The translations under genes and the position numbers were made by a program. This document shows positions 42,296-51,426 of a stretch of 64,000 bases of DNA, one piece after another. Source of the DNA: Knoellia sinensis KCTC 19936 (GTDB lineage Bacteria; Actinomycetota; Actinomycetes; Actinomycetales; Dermatophilaceae); the NCBI RefSeq assembly GCF_000768705.1, contig NZ_AVPJ01000003.1, positions 124,001 through 188,000 of the forward strand, in the 5' to 3' direction. The notes beneath the pieces are model-generated. The model saw only the letters and a program-made list of their open reading frames with translations. It searched no databases and was not told the DNA's origin. The first letter of the stretch is position 1. The number at the start of each line of letters is the position of its first letter.

Positions 42296-43063
42296 TCAGA
42301 CCTTCTGCGGAACGATTTGGAAGTAGATGGCCGAGACGACGAAGTTGATGACGAAGAGCAGCATGAAGGTGATGACGACCGCTTGGTTCACGGCGTCACC
42401 CACGCCCTTCGGGCCTCCGCCGGCCGTCAGACCCTTGTAGGACGCGACGATGGCCGCCACGGCCCCGAACAGGAGGGCTTTGATCTCCGACGTCCACAGG
42501 TCGGCCAGCTGGGCCAACGCCGTGAACGACGCGAGATAGGCACCAGGGGTGCCGCCCTGGATGATGACGTTGAAGAAGTAGCCACCGGCGACGCCCACGA
42601 CGGACACGAGCCCGTTGAGCAGCACCGCGACGAGCATGCAGGCCAGCACCCGGGGCACGACCAGGCGCTGGATCGGACTGATCCCGAGCACCTCCATCGC
42701 GTCGATCTCATCGCGGATCTTGCGTGAGCCGAGGTCGGCACAGATCGCCGAACCACCGGCACCGGCCACCAGCAGGGCGGTGACGATCGGGGACGCCTCG
42801 CGAACGACGGCGAGAACGCTCGCCGCGCCGGTGAACGACTGCGCGCCGAGCTGGCGGGTCAGCGTGCCGAGCTGCAGCGCGATGACCGCGCCGAACGGGA
42901 TGGAAACCAGCGCCGTTGGGACGATGGTCACGGACGCGATGAACCAGCACTGCTGGATGAACTCCTTGGTCTGGAACGGCCGCTTCGGCAGCGCCACCAG
43001 GATGTCGAGCGTCATCGCGAAGAGCGCGCCGGCCTGCTTGACGGGGCCGGTGATGACGTTCAT
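42296..43063 (-). CDS. yrbEA: YrbE/MlaE-family permease, first
   Basis: 255 residues from ATG 43063 (MNVITGPVKQAGALFA), overlapping the ATPase stop by four bases. MlaE features: IPFGAVIALQLGTLTRQLGA, ADLGSRKIRDEIDAMEVLGI and GVAGGYFFNVIIQGG. It is the first permease of the Mce system. The ORF extends upstream to 43177 without homology. Confidence 0.93.
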   Translation of the reverse strand: MNVITGPVKQAGALFAMTLDILVALPKRPFQTKEFIQQCWFIASVTIVPTALVSIPFGAVIALQLGTLTRQLGAQSFTGAASVLAVVREASPIVTALLVAGAGGSAICADLGSRKIRDEIDAMEVLGISPIQRLVVPRVLACMLVAVLLNGLVSVVGVAGGYFFNVIIQGGTPGAYLASFTALAQLADLWTSEIKALLFGAVAAIVASYKGLTAGGGPKGVGDAVNQAVVITFMLLFVINFVVSAIYFQIVPQKV

Positions 43064-44055
43064 GTCGCCGCACCCAGCGCCGTGGACACCTCGACCGACT
43101 GTGAGACGCCGGGCACCCCGGCATTGCCCGACAGGAAGGACCCGGGCGGTGGCGTGACGCCGTGGGCGCGGCACCACTCCCCCGCCGGCTTCGCCGCCCG
43201 ACGGGGCCTGCCGTCGCTCGTGCCGAGTTGGAGCGGGATCGGGGGAAGCGGCGGCAGCTCCTGACCGGACTCGGCAGCAAGCTCGTCGGCGTCCTTCTCC
43301 TCGGACATCCCGATCGGGCCGATCGTCTGGGCGTTGAGGAACTGACGCACCACCGGCTCCTCCGAGCTGAGCAGCATCTCGCGCGGCCCGAACATCGCGA
43401 GGTGCTTGTGATAGAGCAGGCCGATGTTGTCCGGCACCGTCCGGGTCGAGTTGATGTCGTGCGTGACGATGAGGAAGGTCGCGTCGATCTGCGCGTTGAG
43501 GTCGATGAAGAGCTGGTTGATGTAGGACGTGCGCACAGGGTCCAGACCCGAATCCGGCTCGTCGATGAGGAGGATCTCGGGGTCGAGCACGAGGGCCCGC
43601 GCCAGGCCCGCACGCTTGCGCATGCCACCCGAGATCTCACCCGGGAGCTTGTCCTCGGCGCCGGACAGGCCGACGAGGTCCATCTTCTCGAGGACGATGC
43701 GGCGCACCTCGGACTCCGACTTCTTCGTGTGCTCCCGCAGCGGGAAGGCCACGTTGTCGTAGAGGTTCATCGAGCCGAAGAGTGCGCCGTCCTGGAACAG
43801 GACACCGAAGAGCTTGCGCACCTCGTAGAGGTCGTGCTCCTTGAGCGTCACGAGGTCGTCGCCATTGATGACGATCGAGCCCGCGTCGGGCTTGAGCAGA
43901 CCAACCAAGGTCTTGAGGAAGACCGACTTGCCCGTGCCTGACGGGCCGAGCATCACGGAGATCTCCCCCGCGGGGAGGGTCAGGGTGACGTCGTTCCAGA
44001 TCTTTTGCGAGCCAAAGGACTTCGTCAGTCCGGTGACCTCGATGGCGACACCCAT
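43060..44055 (-). CDS. mceG: Mce-system ABC ATPase (MceG/Mkl)
   Basis: 331-residue ATPase that powers Mce import. Walker A GPSGTGKS, signature ISGGMRKRAGLARAL, Walker B ILLIDEPDSGLDP, H-loop VTHDINST. The C-terminal tail of about 70 residues (DELAAESGQELPPLPPIPL and beyond) is longer than in generic MlaF ATPases; such tails are known in actinobacterial Mkl proteins. It is first in an 11-gene operon (with yrbE, yrbE, mceA-F and two Mas genes), so Mkl is encoded with its permease here. In M. tuberculosis mkl is known to sit near rplA/rplJ, which fits the location. Confidence 0.93.
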   Translation of the reverse strand: MGVAIEVTGLTKSFGSQKIWNDVTLTLPAGEISVMLGPSGTGKSVFLKTLVGLLKPDAGSIVINGDDLVTLKEHDLYEVRKLFGVLFQDGALFGSMNLYDNVAFPLREHTKKSESEVRRIVLEKMDLVGLSGAEDKLPGEISGGMRKRAGLARALVLDPEILLIDEPDSGLDPVRTSYINQLFIDLNAQIDATFLIVTHDINSTRTVPDNIGLLYHKHLAMFGPREMLLSSEEPVVRQFLNAQTIGPIGMSEEKDADELAAESGQELPPLPPIPLQLGTSDGRPRRAAKPAGEWCRAHGVTPPPGSFLSGNAGVPGVSQSVEVSTALGAAT

Positions 44056-44331
44056 GCAGCACTCACTCTCCAGCCCGTTGCGAAGCCGGGGACGCCGCCA
44101 GGGCAGGGGACCCGAGGCGGCGGTGCAACTGGGCTCCGGCGAAGTTACCCCGGGTTACTTCCGGGGGCAACCGCTGGGAGGCGAGACGAAGGACACGTCA
44201 CACCGAGCCAAGCACGACAAGGGCCCTCACCCGAACGGACGAGGGCCTTCCTGACTCGAAATGGTCACATGCAGTCGGCGAATGTGGGCCACGCCCGGCG
44301 GCCAGTGGAGCCACGACCCTGGCTGCACACG
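44056..44331. other. Mce operon promoter region
   Basis: Intergenic, no gene. It includes a hairpin at 44218-44249 (AAGGGCCCTC / GAGGGCCTT with one bulge), which may be a second terminator for rplA, and then GC-rich DNA leading to the mceG start. The operon promoter should lie here; no boxes could be assigned with confidence. Confidence 0.5.
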
Positions 44332-44367
44332 ACAACGGCCCCCGTTCCGGAGAACGGGGGCCGTTGT
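44332..44367 (-). terminator. rplA terminator, 16-bp perfect hairpin
   Basis: ACAACGGCCCCCGTTC / its complement with a 4-base loop, 14 bases past the rplA stop. It isolates the rplKA unit from the Mce operon. Confidence 0.75.
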
Positions 44368-44381
44368 GCGAGGGGAGAGGA

Positions 44382-45104
44382 TCAGGCGTCAGCCTGAGCG
44401 TCGTCCTCGAGGAGGTTGCGGGTCTTGGTGAAGTCCAGCGGGACACCCGGGCCCATCGTCGTCGACATCGTGGCCTTGCTGATGTAGCGGCCCTTCGACG
44501 ACGCCGGCTTGAGACGGAGGATCTCCTCCAGAGCCGCGGCGTAGTTCTCGACCAGGGCCTTCTCGTCGAAGGAGGCCTTGCCGATGATGAAGTGGAGGTT
44601 CGAGTGCTTGTCGACGCGGAACTCGATCTTGCCGCCCTTGATGTCGGAGACGGCCTTGGCCGTGTCCATCGTGACCGTGCCGGTCTTCGGGTTCGGCATG
44701 AGGCCGCGGGGGCCGAGGACCTTTCCGAGGCGACCAACCTTGCCCATGAGGTCAGGCGTGGCAACGATCGCGTCGAAGTCGAGCCAGCCGCCGGCGACCT
44801 TCTCGAGGAGGTCGTCGGAGCCGACGAAGTCCGCACCGGCAGCGCGGGCGGCCTCGGCCTTGTCGCCGTTGGCGAACACGAGGACGCGGGCCGTCTTGCC
44901 CGTGCCGTGGGGCAGGTTCACGGTGCCGCGGACCATCTGGTCGGCCTTGCGGGGGTCGACGCCGAGTCGCATCGCGACCTCGACGGTCTCGTCGTACTTG
45001 GCCTTGGCGCCGGCCTTCGCGAGGCGGACGGCCTCGAGGGGGCTGTAGACCTTGTCGGCCGCGATCTTCTCGGCGGACGCGCGGTAGCTCTTGCTGCGCT
45101 TCAT
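44382..45104 (-). CDS. rplA: 50S ribosomal protein L1
   Basis: uL1 of the mobile L1 stalk, 240 residues. The conserved [17 protein letters not shown] near the centre and [19 protein letters not shown] are diagnostic. In many bacteria L1 represses rplKA by binding the leader of rplK. A 146-base gap with a perfect CGGCATAC hairpin separates it from rplK. Confidence 0.98.
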   Translation of the reverse strand: MKRSKSYRASAEKIAADKVYSPLEAVRLAKAGAKAKYDETVEVAMRLGVDPRKADQMVRGTVNLPHGTGKTARVLVFANGDKAEAARAAGADFVGSDDLLEKVAGGWLDFDAIVATPDLMGKVGRLGKVLGPRGLMPNPKTGTVTMDTAKAVSDIKGGKIEFRVDKHSNLHFIIGKASFDEKALVENYAAALEEILRLKPASSKGRYISKATMSTTMGPGVPLDFTKTRNLLEDDAQADA

Positions 45105-45189
45105 TTCTGCTCCTGGTGATTCAGGGGTGGAGTTGTGGTCCGGGCCTGCGCTGGCCCTCCCACGCGCTTCGCTCAGGTGAGAGAAGCTT

Positions 45190-45231
45190 TTCGGTATGCC
45201 GTCCGCTCAGCCGAGCGGACGGCATACCGAA
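45190..45231 (-). repeat. 19-bp hairpin between rplK and rplA with paired CGGCATAC words
   Basis: TTCGGTATGCCGTCCGCTC and its exact complement (4-base loop). Both arms contain the octamer and the extended form GAGCGGACGGCATAC. It sits 20 bases past the rplK stop in the middle of the rplKA message. A role in attenuating rplA or processing is possible. Confidence 0.75.
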
Positions 45232-45250
45232 CGTTGTTGGTGACCGAAGG

Positions 45251-45685
45251 TCACTTGAGGTCGGTCGTGATGCCCATCTGGCGCGCGGTGCCGGCGATGA
45301 TCTTCATCGCGGCCTCGACGTCGTTGGCGTTGAGGTCGGGCATCTTCTGCTCGGCGATCTCGCGGACCTGGTCGACCGTGAGGTTGGCGACCTTGGTCTT
45401 GTGCGGCTCGCCGGAGCCCTTCTGGACGCCCGCGGCCTTCTTGATCAGCTCGGACGCCGGCGGCGTCTTGGTGATGAAGGTGAAGGAGCGGTCTTCGAAG
45501 ACGGTGATGACGACGGGGATGATGTTGCCCCGCTGGTGCTCGGTCGCAGCGTTGTACGCCTTGACGAACTCCATGATGTTGACGCCGTGCTGACCGAGGG
45601 CGGGACCGACGGGCGGAGCCGGGGTGGCCGCACCGGCCTGGATCTGCAGGTTGATGTAACCCGCGACCTTCTTCTTGGGAGGCAT
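45251..45685 (-). CDS. rplK: 50S ribosomal protein L11
   Basis: uL11 at the factor-binding/GTPase-associated centre, 144 residues. [20 protein letters not shown] and [17 protein letters not shown] carry the conserved proline helix, [15 protein letters not shown] the thiostrepton region. It lies 70 bases after nusG. Confidence 0.98.
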   Translation of the reverse strand: MPPKKKVAGYINLQIQAGAATPAPPVGPALGQHGVNIMEFVKAYNAATEHQRGNIIPVVITVFEDRSFTFITKTPPASELIKKAAGVQKGSGEPHKTKVANLTVDQVREIAEQKMPDLNANDVEAAMKIIAGTARQMGITTDLK

Positions 45686-45755
45686 GCTCTGTGTTTCCTA
45701 ACTTGGTGGTGGGCCTACGCCGTGGGCGATGACCCGGTTGCAGCGCCGACGAGCG

Positions 45756-46688
45756 TCAGATCTTGGCGACCTGGCTGAACGACAGCTCGACCGGGGTCTC
45801 CCGGCCGAAGATGGAGACGAGAACCTTGAGCTTCTGGCTCTCGGCGTTGATCTCGGAGATCGTCGCCGGAAGGGTCTCGAAGGGGCCGTCCATGACGGTG
45901 ACCGACTCGCCGACCTCGAAGTCGACGACGGGAGCAGCCGAGGCAGCATCGCCGGCGGCGGGCGTCGTGCCGGGCGCGGCGGCGGCGGCCGCGGCGATCT
46001 CGAGGTCAGCAGGCTTGATCATGGTGTAGACCTCGTCGAGGCTCAGCGGCACCGGCTGGTGCGCGTTGCCGACGAAGCCCGTGACACCGGGCGTGTGGCG
46101 CACGGCGCCCCACGACTCGTCGGTGAGGTCCATGCGGACGAGGACGTATCCGGGCATCCGGACCCGGCGGACCAGCTTGCGCTGACCGCTCTTGATCTCG
46201 GTGACCTCCTCCATGGGGACCTCGATCTCGAAGATGTAGTCCTCCATGTTGAGGGACTGGATCCGAGTCTCGAGGTTGGTCTTCACGCGGTTCTCGTAGC
46301 CCGCGTAGGAGTGGATGACGTACCAGTCACCGAACTTGGAGGCGAGGTCGTCCTTGAACGCCTGGATCGGATCGACGTCGGTGGGGACGACGTCGCCGTC
46401 CTCGTCGGACTGGGTCGTCGCGGCGGCGAGAACACCCTCGCTGGGGGCCTCGTCCTCGTCGTCCTCGTCACCGGCGTCGTGCTCGGCGGCCGCGTCGTCG
46501 GCGGCTGCGTCGTCGGCGGCCTCGTCGGACGTGGAGTCCGCGGCCTCATCCGCCTCGGCGGTCTCGCCAGACTCAGTGGCCTCGCTGGTCTCTTCGGTCT
46601 CAACCTCCGCGTCGAGCACCTCGATCTCGGGGTCGCCAGAGGCTGACTCGGCGACGGAGTTGCCGTTGGACGTCCACTGGTCGGACAC
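45756..46688 (-). CDS. nusG: Transcription antitermination protein NusG
   Basis: Couples RNA polymerase to the ribosome and Rho. At 310 residues it is long: an acidic N-terminal extension (residues 1 to about 110, rich in Glu, Asp, Ala), the NGN domain from [19 protein letters not shown] (122 onward), an Ala-rich linker, and a C-terminal KOW domain ([20 protein letters not shown], ending [11 protein letters not shown]). Acidic extensions are known in actinobacterial NusG. It follows secE by 73 bases. Confidence 0.96.
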   Translation of the reverse strand: MSDQWTSNGNSVAESASGDPEIEVLDAEVETEETSEATESGETAEADEAADSTSDEAADDAAADDAAAEHDAGDEDDEDEAPSEGVLAAATTQSDEDGDVVPTDVDPIQAFKDDLASKFGDWYVIHSYAGYENRVKTNLETRIQSLNMEDYIFEIEVPMEEVTEIKSGQRKLVRRVRMPGYVLVRMDLTDESWGAVRHTPGVTGFVGNAHQPVPLSLDEVYTMIKPADLEIAAAAAAAPGTTPAAGDAASAAPVVDFEVGESVTVMDGPFETLPATISEINAESQKLKVLVSIFGRETPVELSFSQVAKI

Positions 46689-46761
46689 GTGCAGACCTAC
46701 TTCCTGTGCAGCGTTTGTTTCAACGTGGTGCGGGGGCGACCTCGATGGAGGCAGCTGTCGT

Positions 46762-47037
46762 TCAGTCGCCGCCGTTGCCGAAGACGAGAGCGACGAGCTT
46801 CTGGAACCCGAAGTCCAGGCCGGAGACGAGCGCCATCATCACGGAGACGAACACGATGACCACGATCGTGTAGTTCCACAGCTCGGAGCGCGTGGGACGA
46901 ACCACCTTGCGGAGCTCGGCCAGGATCTCGCTGATGAACACAGCCAAGGACCGGAAGAGCCGCGAAACGGGGTTGCCGCTCTTGCCGGCCGACTTGTTCG
47001 TCTGCCGCGAGCGGCGGGACTCGCCCACTTCCGTCAC
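46762..47037 (-). CDS. secE: Preprotein translocase subunit SecE
   Basis: Essential SecYEG stabilising subunit, 91 residues, single-span type. A conserved amphipathic helix ([20 protein letters not shown]) precedes the C-terminal membrane segment ([20 protein letters not shown]). It is encoded just after tRNA-Trp, the usual tRNA-Trp-secE-nusG order of actinobacteria. Confidence 0.96.
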   Translation of the reverse strand: MTEVGESRRSRQTNKSAGKSGNPVSRLFRSLAVFISEILAELRKVVRPTRSELWNYTIVVIVFVSVMMALVSGLDFGFQKLVALVFGNGGD

Positions 47038-47068
47038 GATTCCTCTTCTCCGAAATGATCTGAACTTG

Positions 47069-47141
47069 CAGGGCAGGAGGGACTCGAACCCCCAACCGCC
47101 GGTTTTGGAGACCGGTGCTCTACCAATTGAGCCACTGCCCT
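47069..47141 (-). tRNA. tRNA-Trp (CCA)
   Basis: 73 bases forming a complete cloverleaf. Acceptor AGGGCAG/CTGCCCT, anticodon loop CTCCAAA, T arm GGTTCGAGTCC. Discriminator G, no encoded CCA. The gene precedes secE. Confidence 0.95.
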
Positions 47142-47285
47142 AGGAACGCACCCGTTGGGTGGGAGGTTCCGCGGCGACCACAGGCATGACGAATCATGGT
47201 GCGTTCACCGAGGGAACAGCATACGTGACGCCCCGGCCCGACGCGAAACCGCGACGGGCAGGGCGCCGGCCGGCGCCTCAGCGCG

Positions 47286-48107
47286 TCAGCCCGGCTCGCC
47301 CGCCTCTGCCTCCACACGCTGCAGCCAGTCGCGGAAGAGGGACTCCGTCAGTCCACGCAGTTCGAACTGCGCGTTGTGCCCGGCCCGGTCGAGCACCGCG
47401 AAAGTCGCTCGCGGGTAGTGCTCGATGAGCTCCCACTGGTCGCGATACCCGACCGACGAGTCCTGGCGCCCGAGCAGCCACAACGTCGGACGGTCGAAGG
47501 TGCGCCCCTCCTCGGGAAGGTGGCCCAGATCCCATCGTTCGGCAATGCGCGCCATTCCCTGCTCGTCCGCGAGCGCGAGGCCAGGTGCCACGTCAGCGGC
47601 GAACGCGGCATACGTCTCTGGGGTCTGGATGACCGCGTTGTCCTCGAACTCGCGGCGGCTCTGCGCGTCGAGGGTGTCCAAGAAGACCTCGTCCCGCTCG
47701 AGCACGACTCCGGGCGCCCTGGAGCGGGAAGCACGCTCCACCACCGGTCCCACGGGGCACACGAGCGCGAGGCCGCGCACCTGCCCGGGGCGGCGACGCA
47801 CGATTTCACGAGCGACGTAGCCGCCGTACGACTCCCCGACGAGGAGGAAGGTCGCGTCGCCCAGCCGCTCGTCGAGCATGGCCTCGACGCGGTCCACGAC
47901 GTCCGCGCTCGAAGCCGCGTCACCAACGGGTGAGCGGCCCATCGCCGGAAGGTCCGGGTAGATGCGGCGGTAGCCGGACACCTGCGCAAACAGGGGCTCG
48001 AGGAAGCCGGTCATGATCCGGTGGTCCGGAGTCCAGCCATGGATTGCGACGACGGGGATGCCCTGAGCGGGGCCGCGCTCGACGACGTGAAGGGCCGGTG
48101 TTGACAT
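47286..48107 (-). CDS. Alpha/beta-fold hydrolase
   Basis: 273 residues from ATG 48107 (MSTPALHVVERGPAQG). Oxyanion HGWTP near 23-27, nucleophile elbow GESYGG with Ser93, acid Asp216 in LLGRQDSSVG, and His244 in DRAGHNAQFE. A complete serine-hydrolase triad; substrate unknown (esterase/epoxide-hydrolase-like). It follows the sigma/ABC operon by about 55 bases on the same strand. Confidence 0.88.
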   Translation of the reverse strand: MSTPALHVVERGPAQGIPVVAIHGWTPDHRIMTGFLEPLFAQVSGYRRIYPDLPAMGRSPVGDAASSADVVDRVEAMLDERLGDATFLLVGESYGGYVAREIVRRRPGQVRGLALVCPVGPVVERASRSRAPGVVLERDEVFLDTLDAQSRREFEDNAVIQTPETYAAFAADVAPGLALADEQGMARIAERWDLGHLPEEGRTFDRPTLWLLGRQDSSVGYRDQWELIEHYPRATFAVLDRAGHNAQFELRGLTESLFRDWLQRVEAEAGEPG

Positions 48108-48162
48108 GGGTCGATCCTCACATCGGGGATCGGGAGCCCAGAGGCCGGTGGCTACACGTGCC

Positions 48163-48789
48163 TCATGACCTGTCGCTGGCACCCCACAGGAGGGCCGCGA
48201 GACCCACACCGGCGACGACCAACCAGAACACGGTCGTCGACGCCTGCGTGCCCGACAGGTCGAAGGCCTCCACCCGCCACGGGAGTGGGACCACTCCGAG
48301 GCCCATGACGCTCAGCACCAGACCCGCTGTGACGCCGCCTGCCGGCTCGAGTTGTCCCCGCCGAACGAGCACCGCGGACAGCCCCACTCCGGCGAGGACC
48401 AGGCTGCACCCCACCAGCGCCTGGGCCCACCAGAGCGGGACTGCCACGGTCGGTTGGGAACGCCACACCACGGCATACGCCATCCAGACGGTCACCAGGA
48501 CGAGGCCGAGAGTGGCGCGCACAGCCGTCCGCCGCGCATGACCGGTCGGCGTCGCGGCGACCACGATGGCCGCCGGCTGGTCCATCGCGAAGCACGCTGC
48601 GCCGGCCAGCAGCGCCGCGCCCAGCCAGCCCGGAAGGGCCCCGGGCCCGCGCGGCCACAGCGTGAGGTCGAGCGCGAGGAGGAGGGCTGCCGCGCCAGCC
48701 GCGACCGACAACGGCCCCCATGCCACCGCCCTCAACTCGGCCCGCGCTGCGTCGAGCGGGATCACGAGAGGGTCCAACGCGGATCCCAC
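48163..48789 (-). CDS. Hypothetical multi-pass membrane protein
   Basis: About 208 residues with about six hydrophobic segments (LSVAAGAAALLLALDLTLW, LGLVLVTVWMAYAVVW, WAQALVGCSLVLAGVGLS, FWLVVAGVGLAALLW). It is not a family I recognise. It is last in the ECF/anti-sigma/ABC operon, probably a third membrane component. The GTG at 48789 gives 208 residues; a GTG at 48765 would give a GTGA overlap with the upstream stop like the other junctions. Confidence 0.6.
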   Translation of the reverse strand: MGSALDPLVIPLDAARAELRAVAWGPLSVAAGAAALLLALDLTLWPRGPGALPGWLGAALLAGAACFAMDQPAAIVVAATPTGHARRTAVRATLGLVLVTVWMAYAVVWRSQPTVAVPLWWAQALVGCSLVLAGVGLSAVLVRRGQLEPAGGVTAGLVLSVMGLGVVPLPWRVEAFDLSGTQASTTVFWLVVAGVGLAALLWGASDRS

Positions 48790-49703
48790 GGACCGTAGTG
48801 GCCCACCTGGCCGGTCAGGACCGTGAGGGCCAAGGCCAGGATGGTGAGGCCCCCCACGATCAGAGCTGCCCTGACGAGGGTTCGGCGCAGCTCACCCGTT
48901 GAGCCGTGCGCGCAGGCCGCGATCGCGGCGAGCAGGCACAGACCGACGAGGTAGGCGAAACGCCAGTAGTGGTTCCCGCCCTGGGTCCACGAGACGCCCT
49001 CGGTGTTGTAGGCCACCAAGGTGAAGGGTGCCGTGTGGTGGAGCAACCGCTCCCACACGGAGGTGTCCCGCACCACGCCGCTGAGGACCGACCACAGGAT
49101 CAGACCGACGGCCGTGATGGCGCCGGCGGTCGGCCACCGCCACCAACGAGCCACGGCCACGCCGAGGAGGGGGCCACCGAGAGCAGCAAGGACACCCTGC
49201 AGGACGATCGCGGCCAGTTCGCCGCTGGTGAACTCGCCCCAACTCATGCTCTGAACCGGCGGGTCGACCATCCAGCGGGTGAACTCGAAAACACCTGCGA
49301 GCAGGGCGATCCCCGCGGGAACGAGACAGGCGAGGCACAAGGCCAGGCTGCGCTGGAAGGCGCTGGCCGGGGCGGCGAGCACCACGTCACCGGCGCGCGA
49401 TGCCCCCTTGGTGACGCGGTTCATCGCGATGAGCCCTCCCAATCCGAGCATGAACGCCGGAAGTACCGGCCAGTCGAGGTTGGACTCGGTCCCGCCCCCC
49501 TCGGTGATGACGTAATCGGCGTTCGCGTACTCGTTGACGGAGCCCATCACCGCGGTGAGCACGAACAGGAGGACGGCGATGATGAACACCGGCTGCCGGA
49601 GCAGTCGACCGACCTCGATGCGCGTGAGGGTGCGCACCACGCCCTGCGCGCCCGCGGCCGGTTGCGGAACGGCGTCCAAGACGGGGGCGGATGCAGCAGA
49701 CAT
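48762..49703 (-). CDS. ABC-2-type transporter permease
   Basis: Membrane partner of the upstream ATPase, 313 residues from ATG 49703 (MSAASAPVLDAVPQPAAGA). About six to seven membrane segments, starting with QPVFIIAVLLFVLTAVMGSV; the N-terminal residues read LTRIEVGRLLRQPVF, typical of ABC-2 exporters. It abuts the ATPase stop with a short overlap. Substrate unknown. Confidence 0.83.
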   Translation of the reverse strand: MSAASAPVLDAVPQPAAGAQGVVRTLTRIEVGRLLRQPVFIIAVLLFVLTAVMGSVNEYANADYVITEGGGTESNLDWPVLPAFMLGLGGLIAMNRVTKGASRAGDVVLAAPASAFQRSLALCLACLVPAGIALLAGVFEFTRWMVDPPVQSMSWGEFTSGELAAIVLQGVLAALGGPLLGVAVARWWRWPTAGAITAVGLILWSVLSGVVRDTSVWERLLHHTAPFTLVAYNTEGVSWTQGGNHYWRFAYLVGLCLLAAIAACAHGSTGELRRTLVRAALIVGGLTILALALTVLTGQVGHYGPWDPRWTLS

Positions 49704-50575
49704 CACGCCACCTCCATGTCGACGCTGTCGCGCTCTCCGCCGCGCAGCAGCAGATAGGCGTCCTCGAGCGTCGGCTCGGCGAGTTCGACACCCTGGGGTG
49801 CGTCCATGGCCACGTGGCGGAACCGACCCGTGCCAGTGCGCCAGGAACTGAGCGCATTCGGCGACTCGACATCGGCCAGCCAGACCCGACCGGCAGCCTG
49901 CGCCACCAGGTCTCGGACCGACCCGTCGTAGCGGATCCGCCCCGAGTCGAGCACGATGACCCGCTCGCACAGCGCCGCCACGTCCTCCGTCTGGTGCGTC
50001 GCGAGCAGAATCGTGGACCGCTGACCGGCCGAGGACAGCACCCCGCGCAGCGAGGCCCGCTGCTCCGGGTCGAGGCCGTTCGTGGGTTCGTCGAGGATGA
50101 GCAACTCAGGAGAGCCGATGAGCGACTGCGCCAGAGCGACTCGGCGGCGCTGCCCTCCCGAGAGACGCCGCATCTTCTTGCCCGCCAGATCAGCCATCCC
50201 CACCAGATCGAGGACGCGCCTGACCTCGGCGTGACGGCCGGGGCGGTCGCTCCACTCCTTGAGCGCGGCGACGTAGTCGACGAACTCGAACGCCGTGAAG
50301 CCCCTCGGATACCCCACCTCCTGCGGGAGGTATCCGAGCCGGCGACGGATCTCGATCCGATCGTCGGACGAGTCGGGGTCGAGGCCCAGGATGCGGCACC
50401 GCCCCTCGGTCGGGGGCAGGACGGTGGCGAGGAGCCGCAACAACGTGGTCTTGCCAGCACCGTTGGGGCCGAGGAGCCCGGTGACTCCGGGTTCGAGGGC
50501 CACGTCGACTCGGTCAAGGGCAATGCCCTTCCCATGGCGCCGGGTGACTCCTGTGAACGTGACGGTGGTACTCAT
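49703..50575 (-). CDS. ABC transporter ATP-binding protein
   Basis: 290 residues. Walker A GPNGAGKT, Q-loop YLPQEVGYPRGFTAFEFVDY, signature LSGGQRRRVALAQSLIGSP, Walker B LLILDEPTNGLDPEQR, H-loop ATHQTEDVA. It is an exporter-type (ABC-2) ATPase, possibly for a peptide or antibiotic-like compound. Start ATG 50575 overlaps the anti-sigma stop by four bases. Confidence 0.93.
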   Translation of the reverse strand: MSTTVTFTGVTRRHGKGIALDRVDVALEPGVTGLLGPNGAGKTTLLRLLATVLPPTEGRCRILGLDPDSSDDRIEIRRRLGYLPQEVGYPRGFTAFEFVDYVAALKEWSDRPGRHAEVRRVLDLVGMADLAGKKMRRLSGGQRRRVALAQSLIGSPELLILDEPTNGLDPEQRASLRGVLSSAGQRSTILLATHQTEDVAALCERVIVLDSGRIRYDGSVRDLVAQAAGRVWLADVESPNALSSWRTGTGRFRHVAMDAPQGVELAEPTLEDAYLLLRGGERDSVDMEVA

Positions 50576-51426
50576 GCCGTTCCTCCCATCTGGGACAAGC
50601 GATCCGACCGGAGTGCGACGACGACTGCCGCCGCGAGAGCGATGAGGACATAGATGGGGAGCACGCCCCCGGCCAGGAGGTCGATGGTGGCCTGACCCCC
50701 CGATGCGCGACGCCCCTGCGCGACGACCGTTCCGCTGACGACGATCCACGCGATGGCCACCCCAGCAGCCGCGCGCGCCACCGGCCACCATGTGGCAAGT
50801 GCGAGGGTCAGGGCGACACCCGCGAGCGACGGCACCAACCACGCGACCGCCTGCCACGCAGGACCCGGCAGCAACGCGCCGGCGAGGGCAGACAAAGGCA
50901 GTGCGGTCGCGATCACGGCCACGGACCTGAGCAGGACGAGTCGGAGCGGTGAGAACGGGCTCGCGACGACGATCTCCCAGCTCGGGTCAGCGTCCTGGCC
51001 GAACGCCGTCGACACTGCGAGGACGGGCACCAACGGTGCGGTCCAGAGGAAGAGCAGGGTCGCGCCTTCCCCGCCCGCTGCCGCAGCCAGGATCGCGAAG
51101 ACCAGGCACAGCAGGATGCCGAGCAACCATGCGCCGCGCGCCGTCGGCGCCGATCGCACGAGGACGGCATCACGGTCGGTCAGGCCCAGCCGAATGAGGA
51201 CGCGCTCGGCAAGCGACGTCGACGGCGCCGACACTTCGGTCGCGATGCGGTCCCAGACGCCCCTCAGGGGCTCGGGGTCGGTCAGCGTGGCCACGACTTC
51301 ACGGCACTCCGCACACCGCACGAGATGCTGCTCGATCGACGCAGCGACGGTGGGCGTGCCCCTGCCTTCCATGTATGCCGTGAGCAGCTCTTCGTTCGCG
51401 TGCCACGTCCGCTGGTCCTGGCTCAT
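50572..51426 (-). CDS. Zinc-finger anti-sigma-like membrane protein
   Basis: 284 residues. The N-terminal zinc finger HLVRCAECREVV (H34, C38, C41) fits the ZAS/anti-sigma signature, and about six membrane segments follow, so it is a polytopic rather than the usual single-span form. It overlaps the sigma gene stop by four bases, an arrangement typical of a cognate sigma/anti-sigma pair. The polytopic domain may sense the exporter state. Confidence 0.78.
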   Translation of the reverse strand: MSQDQRTWHANEELLTAYMEGRGTPTVAASIEQHLVRCAECREVVATLTDPEPLRGVWDRIATEVSAPSTSLAERVLIRLGLTDRDAVLVRSAPTARGAWLLGILLCLVFAILAAAAGGEGATLLFLWTAPLVPVLAVSTAFGQDADPSWEIVVASPFSPLRLVLLRSVAVIATALPLSALAGALLPGPAWQAVAWLVPSLAGVALTLALATWWPVARAAAGVAIAWIVVSGTVVAQGRRASGGQATIDLLAGGVLPIYVLIALAAAVVVALRSDRLSQMGGTA

